Below are positions 39,580 to 50,889 of a stretch of 64,000 nt of DNA, in pieces. Source of the DNA: Bolinopsis microptera (taxonomy: Eukaryota > Ctenophora > Tentaculata > Lobata > Bolinopsidae); NCBI RefSeq assembly GCF_026151205.1, contig NC_087074.1:17706712-17770711 (forward strand), read 5' to 3'. Both the position numbers and the translations under genes were made by a program. The stretch's first letter is position 1; each line of letters starts with the position of its first letter. The notes below the pieces were generated by a model. The model worked only from the letters and a program-made list of their open reading frames with translations. It was not told the DNA's origin and did no database searches.

Positions 39580-39960
39580 TCAGAAGATATGAACTAATCT
39601 GAATGTCGGACGACGGACATTCCTTATTTCTCTGATCCGGGTGTTACCAGGGTCCAGGCCAGTACTATCAATCAATAACGTTTCTTCGTTCTTCAGGCAA
39701 AGCAACAAAGCAAGCTTGTGAAAAGGGGACGACTCTGGTACTGTAGAGTATCTGTCAACGGTCCCTGGCGATTCATTGCACGATATTACAGAGCTTGTTA
39801 ATGTAGATGTCCCTGATGTAGCTGATGTAGCTGATGTAGCTGATGTAGCTGATGTAGCACACAAACTTGAGGTTATGTTCCCACCACACGAAGATATGAA
39901 AGAAACTGAAGAGAATCTCACTTGATTCATTCTCCGTTTAGACCTGTTATAATCAACCAA
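39580..39960 (-). CDS. Small ORF with ATS repeats, unrecognised (126 aa)
   Basis: The ORF is open from an ATG at 39960, between MRM3 and PGLS and on the opposite strand. A TGATGTAGC nonamer repeated five times (about 39797-39857) encodes ATSATSATSATS. I see no known domain. It may be chance: the interval is short and the two flanking genes are on the other strand. Confidence 0.25.
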   Translation of the reverse strand: MVDYNRSKRRMNQVRFSSVSFISSCGGNITSSLCATSATSATSATSATSGTSTLTSSVISCNESPGTVDRYSTVPESSPFHKLALLLCLKNEETLLIDSTGLDPGNTRIREIRNVRRPTFRLVHIF

Positions 39961-40161
39961 ATCTACGAACTACTGCGCTGTTCAAATTGATACACATTTT
40001 TAATCATTTTAGCTTTAATTTATTTTCTTAGTACTTCGTATGTTTTCTTACTTTACTCTTTTAGATTCAATGACTATATTAAAATTGTTTAACATCTCAT
40101 ACAATCTCTTTCGAAATGCTATGGTAACTTTGTCCTTATCCCCACCATTCGATCAGTTAGG

Positions 40162-41505
40162 ATGTCTGATTGTCCAGCTTTAGTGCAAGTCTTCGAGGAT
40201 AATGTAGAGCTCAGTAAACGACTCTGTTCCTTTGTCAAAGACAGGTCAGATATTAAAAATAATAAAATTTAGAATTCTATTTATTTAAATTCCTATGTGA
40301 TAGATTTATCATAACTTGTGTTAACTATTGAACCAATCGTTCTAACCTCTAAACTATACATGATGTTGATTATTGGATTTCGATATGATCCTAGCTGGTA
40401 ATGTTTTTGAATGGTGCAGATTTAAGGACTTTTTCTTGCCATATTCTACATTGCCAGCATTTTCAACCCATGAAAAATGTCTACTCTTACTCAGATACGA
40501 CGAGGCTGTCGAATCCCACGGAAAGTTCCACATTGCTGTCAGTGGCGGAAGTCTACCTAAGTTCATGAAGGGTCTGAGCAAACGTCAGGATATTGATTGG
40601 ACAAAGTGGTGGGTTTACTTCTGTGATGAGAGATATGTATCTAGTGATGATCCAGACAGCAACTATGGGGCTCTCAAACAAGTTCTTCTTGATGATGTAT
40701 GAATATTCTTATAATTCGTACAACATGCTCTTTAAATTTGTATCACTATTTCTGTTTCATTCCATCATTTTTTAACTTTTATGATCTGAGCGACTTGTAA
40801 ATTGTATGTGTACTGTGTAGGCCATTCGATATAATCGCTCATAATTACTCACTTCCAGATCTCGATTCCAGAATCCCAAATCCTCAAAATAAACTCTGCC
40901 GTCTCCGTGGAAGAGGCAGCTAAACAGTACGAAAAGGAAATGAAGGAACGTCTCCCGTCCATGGAACTGGACCTGTCACTCTGTGGTATGGGTCCTGATG
41001 GTCACACGTGTTCCCTGTTTCCTGGTCACCCTCTGCTGAAGGAGGACTCTGTTGATATTGCTGCCATATCTGACTCCCCTAAACCTCCTCCTAAGAGAAT
41101 CACTATGACATACCGTCTGTTGAGGAAATGTCAACAAGTTGTATTTGTAGTTACAGGTTGGTGGTTGGATGAAAGTTTCTAATTAATGAAATTTGTCAAT
41201 AGTTTGATTTTACAAATTATAGATGTTGTAAATTATATTTTTTGAGACGACTAAATACTCATGTTTTTCCATTGCCATATTTCACTCCTACTATATCGTT
41301 TTTATTCGATTAATGAATATCATGATGCACCATTTGTTCAGGTGAATCTAAAGTACCTATGGTTGTGCCCTCATTGCACGAGTCTCCAGAAAACCGACCC
41401 CCAGCAGGACAAGTCAGGCCTGATTCCGGTAAACTATTCTGGTTCCTTGATAGCAAAGCGGCGGCTGGTCTCCCCGACAGAGGGCCCACCCCCTCTCTTA
41501 TATAA
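40162..41505 (+). CDS. PGLS: 6-phosphogluconolactonase, 248 aa
   Basis: Hydrolyses 6-phosphogluconolactone to 6-phosphogluconate, the second step of the oxidative pentose phosphate pathway, in the cytosol. Exons: 40162-40244, 40495-40696, 40859-41156, 41342-41505; 747 nt, in frame. Seen: HIAVSGGSLPKFM near residue 38, WVYFCDERYVSSDDPDSNYG, the family signature LCGMGPDGHTCSLFPGHPLL, and the C-terminal LFWFLDSKAA. Length is close to the human enzyme (258 aa). It begins about 0.8 kb after MRM3 and ends about 0.5 kb before ZW10, all on the plus strand. Confidence 0.95.
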
Positions 41506-42000
41506 TAAGGGGTATTATATAATGTATACATATAATTGATAGTATTATAGGCTTTTAATTGGTAAAACCCTCTGCAGTGCATTGTGATTTATGATATTTT
41601 ATTGAATCTGGTCAGATTTTGTCATCTTTCCATAGCTTTTAAGGGGTAATTACGGTTCACGATTTCATTGAAATATTTAAGTTATTACATTTAGTTTTGA
41701 TGTTTTTTGTTGTTGAGAAAATACAGTTTTTGATTTGATGTATACTGTGTTTATATTTCGCTATTCACCCATGTTATAATTTGTCCTTTTGTATTGACCG
41801 ATTGTCTTAATTTGTACTTCTAAGAATACATACTCAAAATCGAATGAATGTCTATTATTTAAGTAACTCATCATAATAACTTGTAAATTTTAAGAGCTAT
41901 CGTTTCAACTTTGCTGTTATACAGTAAATTAAACATTTCAAAGTACGTCCTGTTTTATTTATATTTTTAAACTTTACATTTCTAGGCTTCTAGTGTAACA

Positions 42001-44107
42001 ATGGACAGTCTAACGAATCTCCTCAACAACAACTTAGACGTGGCCAACCTAACCTCCGTCCAAACCACAATCAGCACAATTGAGAAGTACATGAACAACT
42101 TGTCTAGTCAGGTAGAGGAAGCCATAAACTCACAGTACAGCGATGTAAGCACCACTATGTCAGAAACAGATGCTCTTCACCAGAAATCTAAGCAGTTTAT
42201 CAGCGAGTTCCAACTGCTAAACGGTCAGATAAGCAAGGATTTGGAGGTTGAGGTGGTTAGCACTGAGGATACACAGAAGGCACTGATGAACAGGATGTTG
42301 AAGAGTGAGTCTATGATATCTATACTGCATCAGATATGTCAGTGTCACGAAATGATTGAAGGAGCCTCTGATGCAAGCAGCCTCTTAGAAGAAGCTGAGA
42401 AATTAAAACTTGCTGAACTCAAGTTGAAAGCTCTCTGCAACTTAGCAGAGGCTCCCTTAGTTGTAATGGATATGAAAGAGAGGATTCAAGACCGCTTACT
42501 TGAGATATTCAAGTTAGTTGTTGATTGGAGCTCAATTGTCAGCATTCAGAATGAGCGTGTCTCGTTTTCAGATAATGCAATTTCTTTATTGGACGATTAT
42601 GTAAAGGTTTTAGAGGTCATAGCAAAATCAGAACTTACAACAATAGCTGAGCTAATGGCGTCTCAGTTGATGAAAGAAATAATACTGCCAACCCTAGGTA
42701 AGAATCAGAAAATAGTATGTGGAAAAAATGAAGTGAAGTTGATGGATTCGTTGACGTGTAAAGTTGCATGTTTATCAGAAATAACTACTTTTTGCACAGC
42801 CATGACTGAAAGTTTCTTGCCATCTGATCATGCATTTCAATGTAATTTCTGGCAAAATATTTTTGAGGAACTTCTGCCTGAGGTTAAAGCATTTGTAAAA
42901 GACGAAATTCCTGTCAGAATATCTGATTTGAATCAATTTGCAAAGGAGTTCACACCCGCTATTGAGACTTTTGAAGATTCCATCAAAAAATTCAATAAAA
43001 ATTCAAGTAATCATTTGACGATCTATGTTTCCAGCTACCATTTTCTATTTGCCCAGAAGTACAAGGAAAATTGTTACAACAATGCCAGGAAAATCTTGAT
43101 GTCCGAAACAAACGGAAGCATTTCAGTCTCTCAAGTTCTCGACAAACCGATTAAGAGCACTGTAATAACACCTCCCAGAGACCCGTGCTCTCCGTTGACA
43201 CTTCAATATCCAAACACCAACAAAATACTCCATCTTCCAGAGTTTCTTGTCTCTGAAAGAGTGGTAGATTTAGCGAAGCTTATAAAGAGCATTCTCCGGG
43301 AGGCTACTTCTAAAAACTTATCTCCAGAAGCCTGTATATGCTTGTGTGAAACTAGTGCGAATATTGGAGAGCTGTTCCTTATACCCAGTTTTGATCCTTT
43401 CGAGGACTCAGAGGACCCTGCCAAGGCTGCTAGGTTTTTCTGTGACTGTTGGTATTTGTCCCACGCAATCTTTTGGGAATCTGTGGAACTAAAACAACAG
43501 CTCCCTAATGAAAACTTCTTTGGTGTGACCAGTTATATCAGAAGTAAAGGAGCAGCTTCCTTGAAAAAGAATTCAGAAGCTTTGCACCAGAAAATCAAAA
43601 CGTTGACAAATCAAATAGGTGGGCTAGATGGGCAAGGAAAAGAAAATCATGGTATGGTTATCGAAATGGCATTCGTCCAAACAGTAGCCTTGATCAACAA
43701 ATACGTCACTGCCTGGAAAAAGAACCTCCCAAAGGATAAATACCTTAAACCTTCTCCAGGCAACTATAGACAGTACATTGAAGCTGCTTTTAGCTGATAC
43801 CCTCAGAATCCCTGACATAAGTGCTAAACACAGCACTTGTCTGAGTAACAACTTCAGCTTACTATTGGATCAGCTCTCCAAAGTGAGGGCAGATCATTTG
43901 GCGGACGATTCAGAGTCTTGGATAAGATTCAAGCTGGTGATTGGGCTTATGGACGATAGCTTGGTGAAGATTGTTGAGAATTGGGAAAACGGAACTTTGT
44001 CGAAATTTTTCAAGTCCTCTGAAATCCAGCATTTGGTGAAAGCGTTATTTCAAAATACTGATAAGAACGCAGCACTTCGACGCAGAATAACTGGTGACAT
44101 TCTTTAA
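42001..44107 (+). CDS. ZW10: ZW10 kinetochore/RZZ and vesicle-tethering protein, intronless, with one frameshift
   Basis: ZW10 acts in the Rod-Zwilch-ZW10 complex at kinetochores (checkpoint, dynein recruitment) and in the NRZ tether at the ER. The frame opens at ATG 42001 and runs 598 codons to a TGA at 43795-43797. The homologous chain continues in the next frame to TAA at 44105-44107. The two segments differ by exactly one nucleotide (2107 nt, i.e. 702 codons plus 1), and the shift falls at the TTTT in GAAGCTGCTTTTAGCTGAT, about 43788-43791. Seen: a coiled N-terminal half; mid-region LTLQYPNTNKILHLPEF; and the conserved tail SLVKIVENWENGTLSKFF followed by SSEIQHLVKALFQNT, which matches ZW10. 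The single extra T could be a sequencing error or a real mutation. A strong acceptor-like tract (TTTACATTTCTAG) 15 bp before the ATG suggests a 5' UTR intron or trans-splicing. Confidence 0.88.
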
Positions 44108-44621
44108 AGTTTGTAGTATTTACACTTAGACCTGAATTTATCTTGCGCTTTTTAGTGTTTTAATGAATCTTATATAGGTGTTTTCAATTAAACTATGGGT
44201 TCCGTGTGCAACATATCGGATAATACTGAATATGATATTCTGAATGTTAAAATAGCTTACTTTCTTTTTAGAGTTAACGATAAGATAAAGTGAAATTATT
44301 AATTTTTGAATGTTTAATGTCAATTGATTTGTTCTGGGAATTGTAAATTATTCTACGAAATGTTTTCAATTGTTTTTTAATGATCTCAAAGTTCTATGCT
44401 GGTACGCCAATCAAAAAGCTCACTCTTCATAAAAATAAACTGTCTCAAAAGTGACCTCTTTCTATACTATATGATGTAAATTAAATAGTTTGATTATGAA
44501 GACATGAAAACGAAAGCTCATCATTACACATGTGATCATAAATTATGATATAATCAAAATAAATGTAAATGAATTAACTTTAATACAACAATATGTTAAA
44601 AATTCCACTTTTGTAAATAGG

Positions 44622-46454
44622 ATGGAGGCAGCTGTGGAGGAGGTAGGCAACCAGTCAGGAGTAGAGACTTTAGTTAGTCTGTCCAAACCTCACCAGTACC
44701 AGCATGTTCACCAAAACTTCACTGTTCCTGGACTCTTTCTCAACTATGTCATCGGCTTCATCGCCTTCTCTGTTGTGAGTCAACATTAAGGATATTGAGT
44801 TTTTGACATCAAATTTTCAAACAGTTCAAAACCTTCCCAAGCCAAACTATAAGATCATGCCTTTTATCCTTTCAAAAGATCATAATTATCTTCGATTCCA
44901 CTGATTCAGTTGACTAAAAGAACCTGAAAGTAACCCTCCCCAGCTTTACCTGTTTTCTTACGACGTCCACTGGAGCTATTACAAACTGGACCGAAAGCGT
45001 GTGAATATGTTCGTGTACACTGTGAGACTAGTGCGGATTATCCACGCTGTGTTGGCTACTCTGGTGGCGGTTCCTATCATGCTCATCACCTCAGAGTTCC
45101 TCAAGCAACGCTTCTTGGTAGGTTCTTAGTTCTCTTTTATCACAATTGTGTAAATTTAATTATCATAGATGCTCATTCTGAACCATTATAGATGTGTTGG
45201 ATTGTGGTTACAAATATTTGTAATTAAATATAATTCAAGTTTTAAATTTGCCAAGTTTGTTGAAATGACTCTAACATTTGTTTACTCCACAGATTCTGGA
45301 CATGTTTGTTGCATTCTCTGGAGGTTACCTTACTTTTGATGTGTTCGGAAAATACAACGAGCACCTTCAGGTTACAAACTGGAAAACCAGCTCTGCTGTC
45401 CTGTTATTATTCTCTAATCGGCACAAACACATTCTCTAAGACAAGAATTCAATTCTTTTTTCCTCCACAATTATCATTTGTTTCCTGATCTGCCTCAATG
45501 TTACCCTCCCGGAACACCTCACTAAGCTCCCCCTCCCCTGGCAGGTTTACGAACCACCTGGTAAACTGGTAAGTTACCGGATAATAAGAAGATACGTAAG
45601 GAAGAACTGGTTATTACTGGCTCACCACGCCCTGCTTGTGGTATTCTTGTATCCTGCTGTCCTCTTTGCTAGGGATGATGAGGTGAAAAAACATGTTTAT
45701 AAAATCTCGGTATCAAGTTAATTTTCAGTGAAACAATTGAGTTTACACAGTCAAATCATGACCGCGAAATATCTTCAATTAAGATTAAATTTAAACATAC
45801 CTCTTCTTTCGTCTCAAATTATTAGTTAAAGGTACATATTACTGGGCCTCCTCATACCAATATCCTGACATCAGGGTGACTTTCTGGTGGCGTGTATCCT
45901 GTTTACGGAGCTGTCAGTGCCCTTCACAGAGTTCCAGTGGATTATGGAGCAGACACTAGAGCCGCATAACCTGAGATATATCATTGTGAGCATGTGTGCC
46001 ATTGCTACTACTGTTGTGTGCCGACTGCTCATCATACCCTTCTTGTACGAGGCATCAGCTGACCACATGGTAAGAATAGTTTAACTTTAATTGGTTGGTT
46101 TAGATATCGTACATAATGGTATGATTCATAATTGGATTTTGTATAAAATTTGATATCATCTCTAGACCTAGGCAGCTATTGTATTGAAGTTGAAGGTTAT
46201 TACTAATTAATTAACTAATTACTACTGATTTGTAGGAGATGTCGGTGTTAGACTTCACCCTCTCCCTCGCACCGTGGTGGCACATTGCTGCCTTGTCCTT
46301 CATTATACCCAACATCATCTGGTTGGGAAGGAACATCTTCAAGACCATGGTCTATCTGAGGATTCCTTACGAGCGTAAACGAAAAGCAAAGCCTGGTGAA
46401 AAGATAGATCGTACCACTTTGGACAGAGAAGAAAAACGATTGAAGGAGGATTGA
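44622..46454 (+). CDS. TLC-domain multi-pass membrane protein, 318 aa
   Basis: TLC (TRAM-LAG1-CLN8) proteins are ER or plasma-membrane proteins involved in lipid synthesis or sensing. Exons: 44622-44774, 44944-45117, 45293-45370, 45545-45682, 45875-46069, 46236-46454; 957 nt. Every intron is phase 0. Seen: several hydrophobic segments; the paired histidines LLAHHALLVVFLYPAVLF; the conserved helix FTELSVPFTEFQWIM, corresponding to the E-x-S-x-P-F motif of the TLCD group; GGYLTFDVF; and a basic C-terminal tail (YERKRKAKPGEK ... EEKRLKED). The ceramide-synthase Lag1 motif (HHxxT with HxxxD/E) is not evident, so I favour the TLCD group over ceramide synthase. The exact subfamily (TLCD3/4-like) is unsettled. 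Confidence 0.85.
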
Positions 46455-47142
46455 ACTTTCCTGATACGCATCGGTTTACAATTCTTTCTGAAATTGCTAC
46501 ATATTTTGTGTTGAAACACTTTTTTGAAAATGAATGGAGATTTAACTAAAGTATTGTGTTAAATAGCATTTATATGGAGTTCACTATCGCATTTAATTGA
46601 TATTCATACAAGTTATATCGCTGGTTTGTCAACTCCTACATTGCACGCTACTTGATAAAGAAAATATTGAAATTTCCCTGGAGCTGGCCTCGCTATGAAC
46701 CTTTTGTACTAGAATTTGATTCGAATCTTAGACTTTGGAGTTTAGAAGTTGCAAAATTCAATTCTACAATAAGCTATAAAACATAAAGCTGCAGGGTTTA
46801 TTATACATTTTATTTACAATCTCAATAAATAATTACCAAAACGTAAATAAAGATTTAAGAAATATCATAAGTCTTTCAAGTGATTTCAAGAATATTATAT
46901 CACTTATCACGGTTATTGGGCAATTATTTATGATAGTCCTTGGGTTTTTATAATTTTATATTTGTATATTTGACATTTGATATATTCTAGTATTTAAGAG
47001 TTTAAGGTAGATATCATTATGGTATTTAAAATGTTTATGTATAATTGTTCTTTGAGATGTATTATTGTGGATATAAAAGAAATGTGTTCTCTCTTACTTG
47101 CTCTCCTGTCTTGTTTATAATAATAGGAAGTATTAAATAATA
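46455..47142. other. Downstream flank of the TLC gene; no gene seen
   Basis: AT-rich 3' flank with several AATAAA/ATAAAG words around 46826-46850 that could serve polyadenylation. No exon recognised. Confidence 0.4.
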
Positions 47143-49320
47143 ATAATAATAATAACGCTTTATTTGTATACCGCTTAGGCCGTATAAGCGACCAAAGTCC
47201 AAAAAATGGAGTATATACTGGCCAACAAAGCGGTGCAGATAAATTTACCTTAGTAGTCCCTTTTCTAATCAAAAATTCAAATTTATAAATTGTAGATTGA
47301 TCTTAAAGTCCTGCGTCCATGACTACTGAATCACCAAAAATACTGTTCGCACATACAGGATAGGCTTGATGAAATAGCTGGGTCTTGAGAGCCTTCTTGA
47401 AAACATCTAGTCGAGAGATGGAGCGTAGTGAGTAGGGAAGTGTATTCCAGATTTTAGGAGCAGTGTGAGAGAAAGCACCAGCTGTAGCCCTCAGCCTTGA
47501 TAAAGGAGGGCGTTCCAGTAGGAGAAGTCATGGTCCATTCTGACATGATGTTTACTAGTGTCCCTAATTTTGACCATTGTCCTTAGATATTCAGGAGCAC
47601 AATCGTTTAGGCACTTGAAAACCAGTAACGCTATCTTGAATTGATTCGCATTGCTACAGGTAAGAAGTGTAATTCAATCATATAGGGTGTGATGGGCTCC
47701 TGTCTCAACTTCCCGTGAAGTCCGAATATGAATCTCACAGCAGTATTCTGCACTTTTTGAAGTTTCTGGAGAAGTCTTTCAGAAAGGGCACCATAAGTAG
47801 CATTTCCATTGTCCAGAATGGAATGAATTGAAGCGTGTACCATTTGGATTTTGAGCTCCTTAAGTCCTTACTCAGTTTGGAACCTATTCTGCCAAGATTT
47901 CGCTGATTTACATAGCAAACTCTGACAACGTTGTTGATCTGTGCCTCTAAATTGAGATGGTTGTCAAAAATGAATCCCAGATTCTTTGCTGACTTGGTAG
48001 GTTTAATGGAGCATATGCTGTCCAGATTGAATTCAACTTGTTTTGGGGCTTTGGAGTTTGTAGAGATCTCGATTATCTCACTTTTATTGTCGTTGAGTTT
48101 CAGGTAGTTCTCACTCATCCATGATTTGATGTGCTCGAAACATTCTTTCAATTTGCTCTTCATAGATTCAATGGCCATGTCTTTTTTAGGATCAAATGAG
48201 AAGTATATCTGAGTATCATCAGCATATAGATGGATTGGAGACCATGCATACTTGCAATATCTTGTAGCTGTTTTAGTGTAAAGGATGAAAAATATAGGAC
48301 CAAGAATTGAGCCCTGAGGAACTCCAATCTCGAGGTCACAGAGAGAGGAATATTCACCCTTAACACCAACGATAAAGGATCGATTTGACAGGTAGCTTGC
48401 AACCCATTTAAGAATAATACCACTAAATCCATAGCTATGTTCGAGTCGTCTCAAAAGTCTTTTGTGATTGATGGTATCAAATGCAGCTGACAAGTCAAGA
48501 AGAAGAAGAACAGTATGACTCTTCTTGTCAACTTGGAGGAGTATATCATTATGTACCTTGAGCACTGCAGTTTCACAGCTCATGTTTTTCCGGTAACCTG
48601 ATTGATTTGCTGCGAAAAGATTGTTCTTATTTAGGTACTCGGAAAACTGTGAGTGGGCACACTTTTCTATAACCTTGGAAATAAAACTGAGGTTACTCAC
48701 AGGTCTATAGCTTTTCAAGTCGTCTGCATCTAGAGATGCTTTCTTTAGGACTGGTCGTACTATAGCAGACTTCAGAGCATGTGGAAAATAGCCCTCTTGG
48801 AGGGATAGGTTAACTATGAGGGTGATATGAGGGAGCAATTCATCGAGACAGTGCTTGAGGAGCCATGTTGGAAGAGGATCGAGTTCACACGACTTATTAT
48901 TCATCGTCTTAGTAATCAGGGAAAGAACCTCTGATCGAGTAACTAATCTGAAAGCTGTAGTAGAGCATGGTAGAGAACTATGTGTATCATTAGGCATCTC
49001 TAACTCTTTTCCAACCGGATAATATCCAGATATCAGTATTTCAATCATGAGACTAATAAACAGCGAACTACTCCGTTATTTGATATTTCTTTTACACAAG
49101 GTTTGTCTTCAGATTGACTATCAGCACTGGACAGGTTTTCCTCTGAGATAGACCCATAAATCTTCTTTACTTTATCGTCAAAGTAGTTTTTGAGACTTTC
49201 TGCAACTGCTTGATGCATATTTAGAATAACTTTATTATTATTAATCATTACATGCACTGCACAAAGGCTGGCGCCTTTACGTGAACCAAAACTAAGTATG
49301 TACTGCTTTACCAATAATCT
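47143..49320 (-). mobile_element. CR1/L2-like LINE, 5'-truncated and frameshifted, with TTA-repeat tail
   Basis: Minus-strand reverse transcriptase is readable for 437 codons (47735-49048): LVTRSEVLSLITKTMNNKSC, YRPVSNLSFISKVIEK, NQSGYRKNMSCETAV, LLLLDLSAAFDTINH, GVPQGSILGPIFFILYTKT and catalytic YADDTQIYF. Frameshifts move the upstream linker (49045-49314) and the distal part (47631-47843, then about 47300-47630) to other frames. The endonuclease is missing. The 3' end on the minus strand is AAATAAAGCG followed by a TTATTATTA tail (47143-47155 on plus). Same family as the copy split at 22556-23962. Confidence 0.88.
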
Positions 49321-49642
49321 TCAGTGGCCGTATTACTTGTACAAAAATCTGCCAGGGTAGTACTATCCGAGAAGTCTGGCTGCAACTTTTTGGGGTTAGA
49401 GTAAGGTTAGCGTTCGGGTAAGGTTAAGAGACCCTTAGCCAGTTAAAGGTCATAGTCGATTTGGTTAAAAATTCGTCCATTTCATCCATTTTTCAGACCA
49501 CAAATCACGTCAATTCATTTGTAGGAGAAATGGAAGACCATCACTTCTTATCTTCTACCGGACATAACCCCTTTACACCTCCCACAAGAAGAATTTAATT
49601 GAACCTCTTCCGTTTCTAAAAAGAACAAGAAACATCAAGATC

Positions 49643-50400
49643 ATGTCAGAGCTCATTGTTACCGATAACTGCGACAAGAATAACAAATTAGAAGCCATGT
49701 TGCCAATAAAGATTAAAACGGAGCCAATAAAAACAGAGCCAAATGAAAGGAACAGCAGCTCTGCGATTTGTGAGTGTCCAGTTTGCATGAAATACTTTTC
49801 ATCACACCTTCATTTCATTTATCATCTGAATGATGAGTACAAATGCTCGGGTAAAAGAACCAAACAGCCGGAAAAAGTTAAAGAAAAAATGGATTTCACT
49901 TATGAAGAAGGTGCTCAAATAAAACATTCTGGTCAAATTTACTCGTAATTAATGAATTGTCTCGAAAAACCAAGGAATGTCCGTACGCTTGTGCAGTTGT
50001 GCAGTGAAGATGGCCCTCAAAGCACACATTACAACTCACACGGGTGAAAAACCATTCAAATGTTTATCGTGCTCGTACGCTAGTAAGCGGAAATGTGCAC
50101 ACCAACGTGTTCATTCAGCCGAAAAGCCATTTAAATGTTCACTATGCTCATAGTAGATTCAGATGAGATCTCAAAAAGCACGAGATGATTCATGCAAGGG
50201 TAAAACCTTATAACTGTCCAATGTGTTCATTTAGCACTAACTGGAAAGGAACGTTTGCCTCGCTCAAAAAGGTTCACTCTGGACTCAAACCAAAGCAGTG
50301 TCCAGAATCCATATTGTGATTATAGTTTACTTCGACATCAGAAGATTCAATCACATGAAAGACCGTTCAAGTGTTCAAATTACGCTTACTTCATGCCCCA
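49643..50400 (+). pseudogene. Broken C2H2 zinc-finger gene
   Basis: An intact 101-codon frame (49643-49948) has IKTEPIKTEP (SUMO-site-like repeats) and a finger start CPVCMKYFSSHLHFIYH. Downstream, fingers are readable only by changing frame: ITTHTGEKPFKCLSCSYA, HQRVHSAEKPFKCSLCS followed by two stops, then KKHEMIHARVKPYNCPMCSF, and HQKIQSHERPFKCSNYAY. THTGEKPFKC-type linkers make the family certain. The stops, frameshifts and a 25-C run right after the last finger (50420-50444) suggest a decayed copy. Confidence 0.75.
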
Positions 50401-50419
50401 CCCCCGCCCCGACCCGCCG

Positions 50420-50444
50420 CCCCCCCCCCCCCCCCCCCCCCCCC
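50420..50444. repeat. Poly-C run (25 C)
   Basis: It interrupts what would be the continuation of the zinc-finger reading frame. Homopolymer length is unreliable in assemblies. Confidence 0.9.
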
Positions 50445-50889
50445 AGCAACTCCTGCTTCACTTGACTCGACTTTAAGAATGGCAGAACAAGTCTGCAGTC
50501 CTCAGTTGTGTGGAACACATTCCTCATTATAACCACACATCTACTGTTCATGAAGTGCGATTTTAGTCGATTATTTCGTGCTATACGGTTACTGAATAAA
50601 ACTGCAAGATTATTAAACATAAATAAAAACATTGAAGTCGCTTAAAGGTGTTGTCTTCATCATTATAGTATGTAACATAATACATAATACAATTATAAGA
50701 AAGATTGTTTCTTTGTTGAAGAGTTGTTCAAATTTCGAACAGTTAACTCCTAGTAAATGTGTAAATATGTCGAAATCGGTTGTAATATGTCCTCGGTTAT
50801 TATAAAATAATCTCAAATATGGAACTGAAGCTATTATCTGTGAATACGTTAAAACTTTAAGTTGATAACTGAATAATTGATTTAGCAGG

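Noticed and set aside
43773..43793. A 21-nt intron (GTACATTG...TTTTAG) to explain the ZW10 frame change
   Set aside because: It is far too short for splicing, and removing 21 nt would not change the frame; a one-base indel fits exactly.
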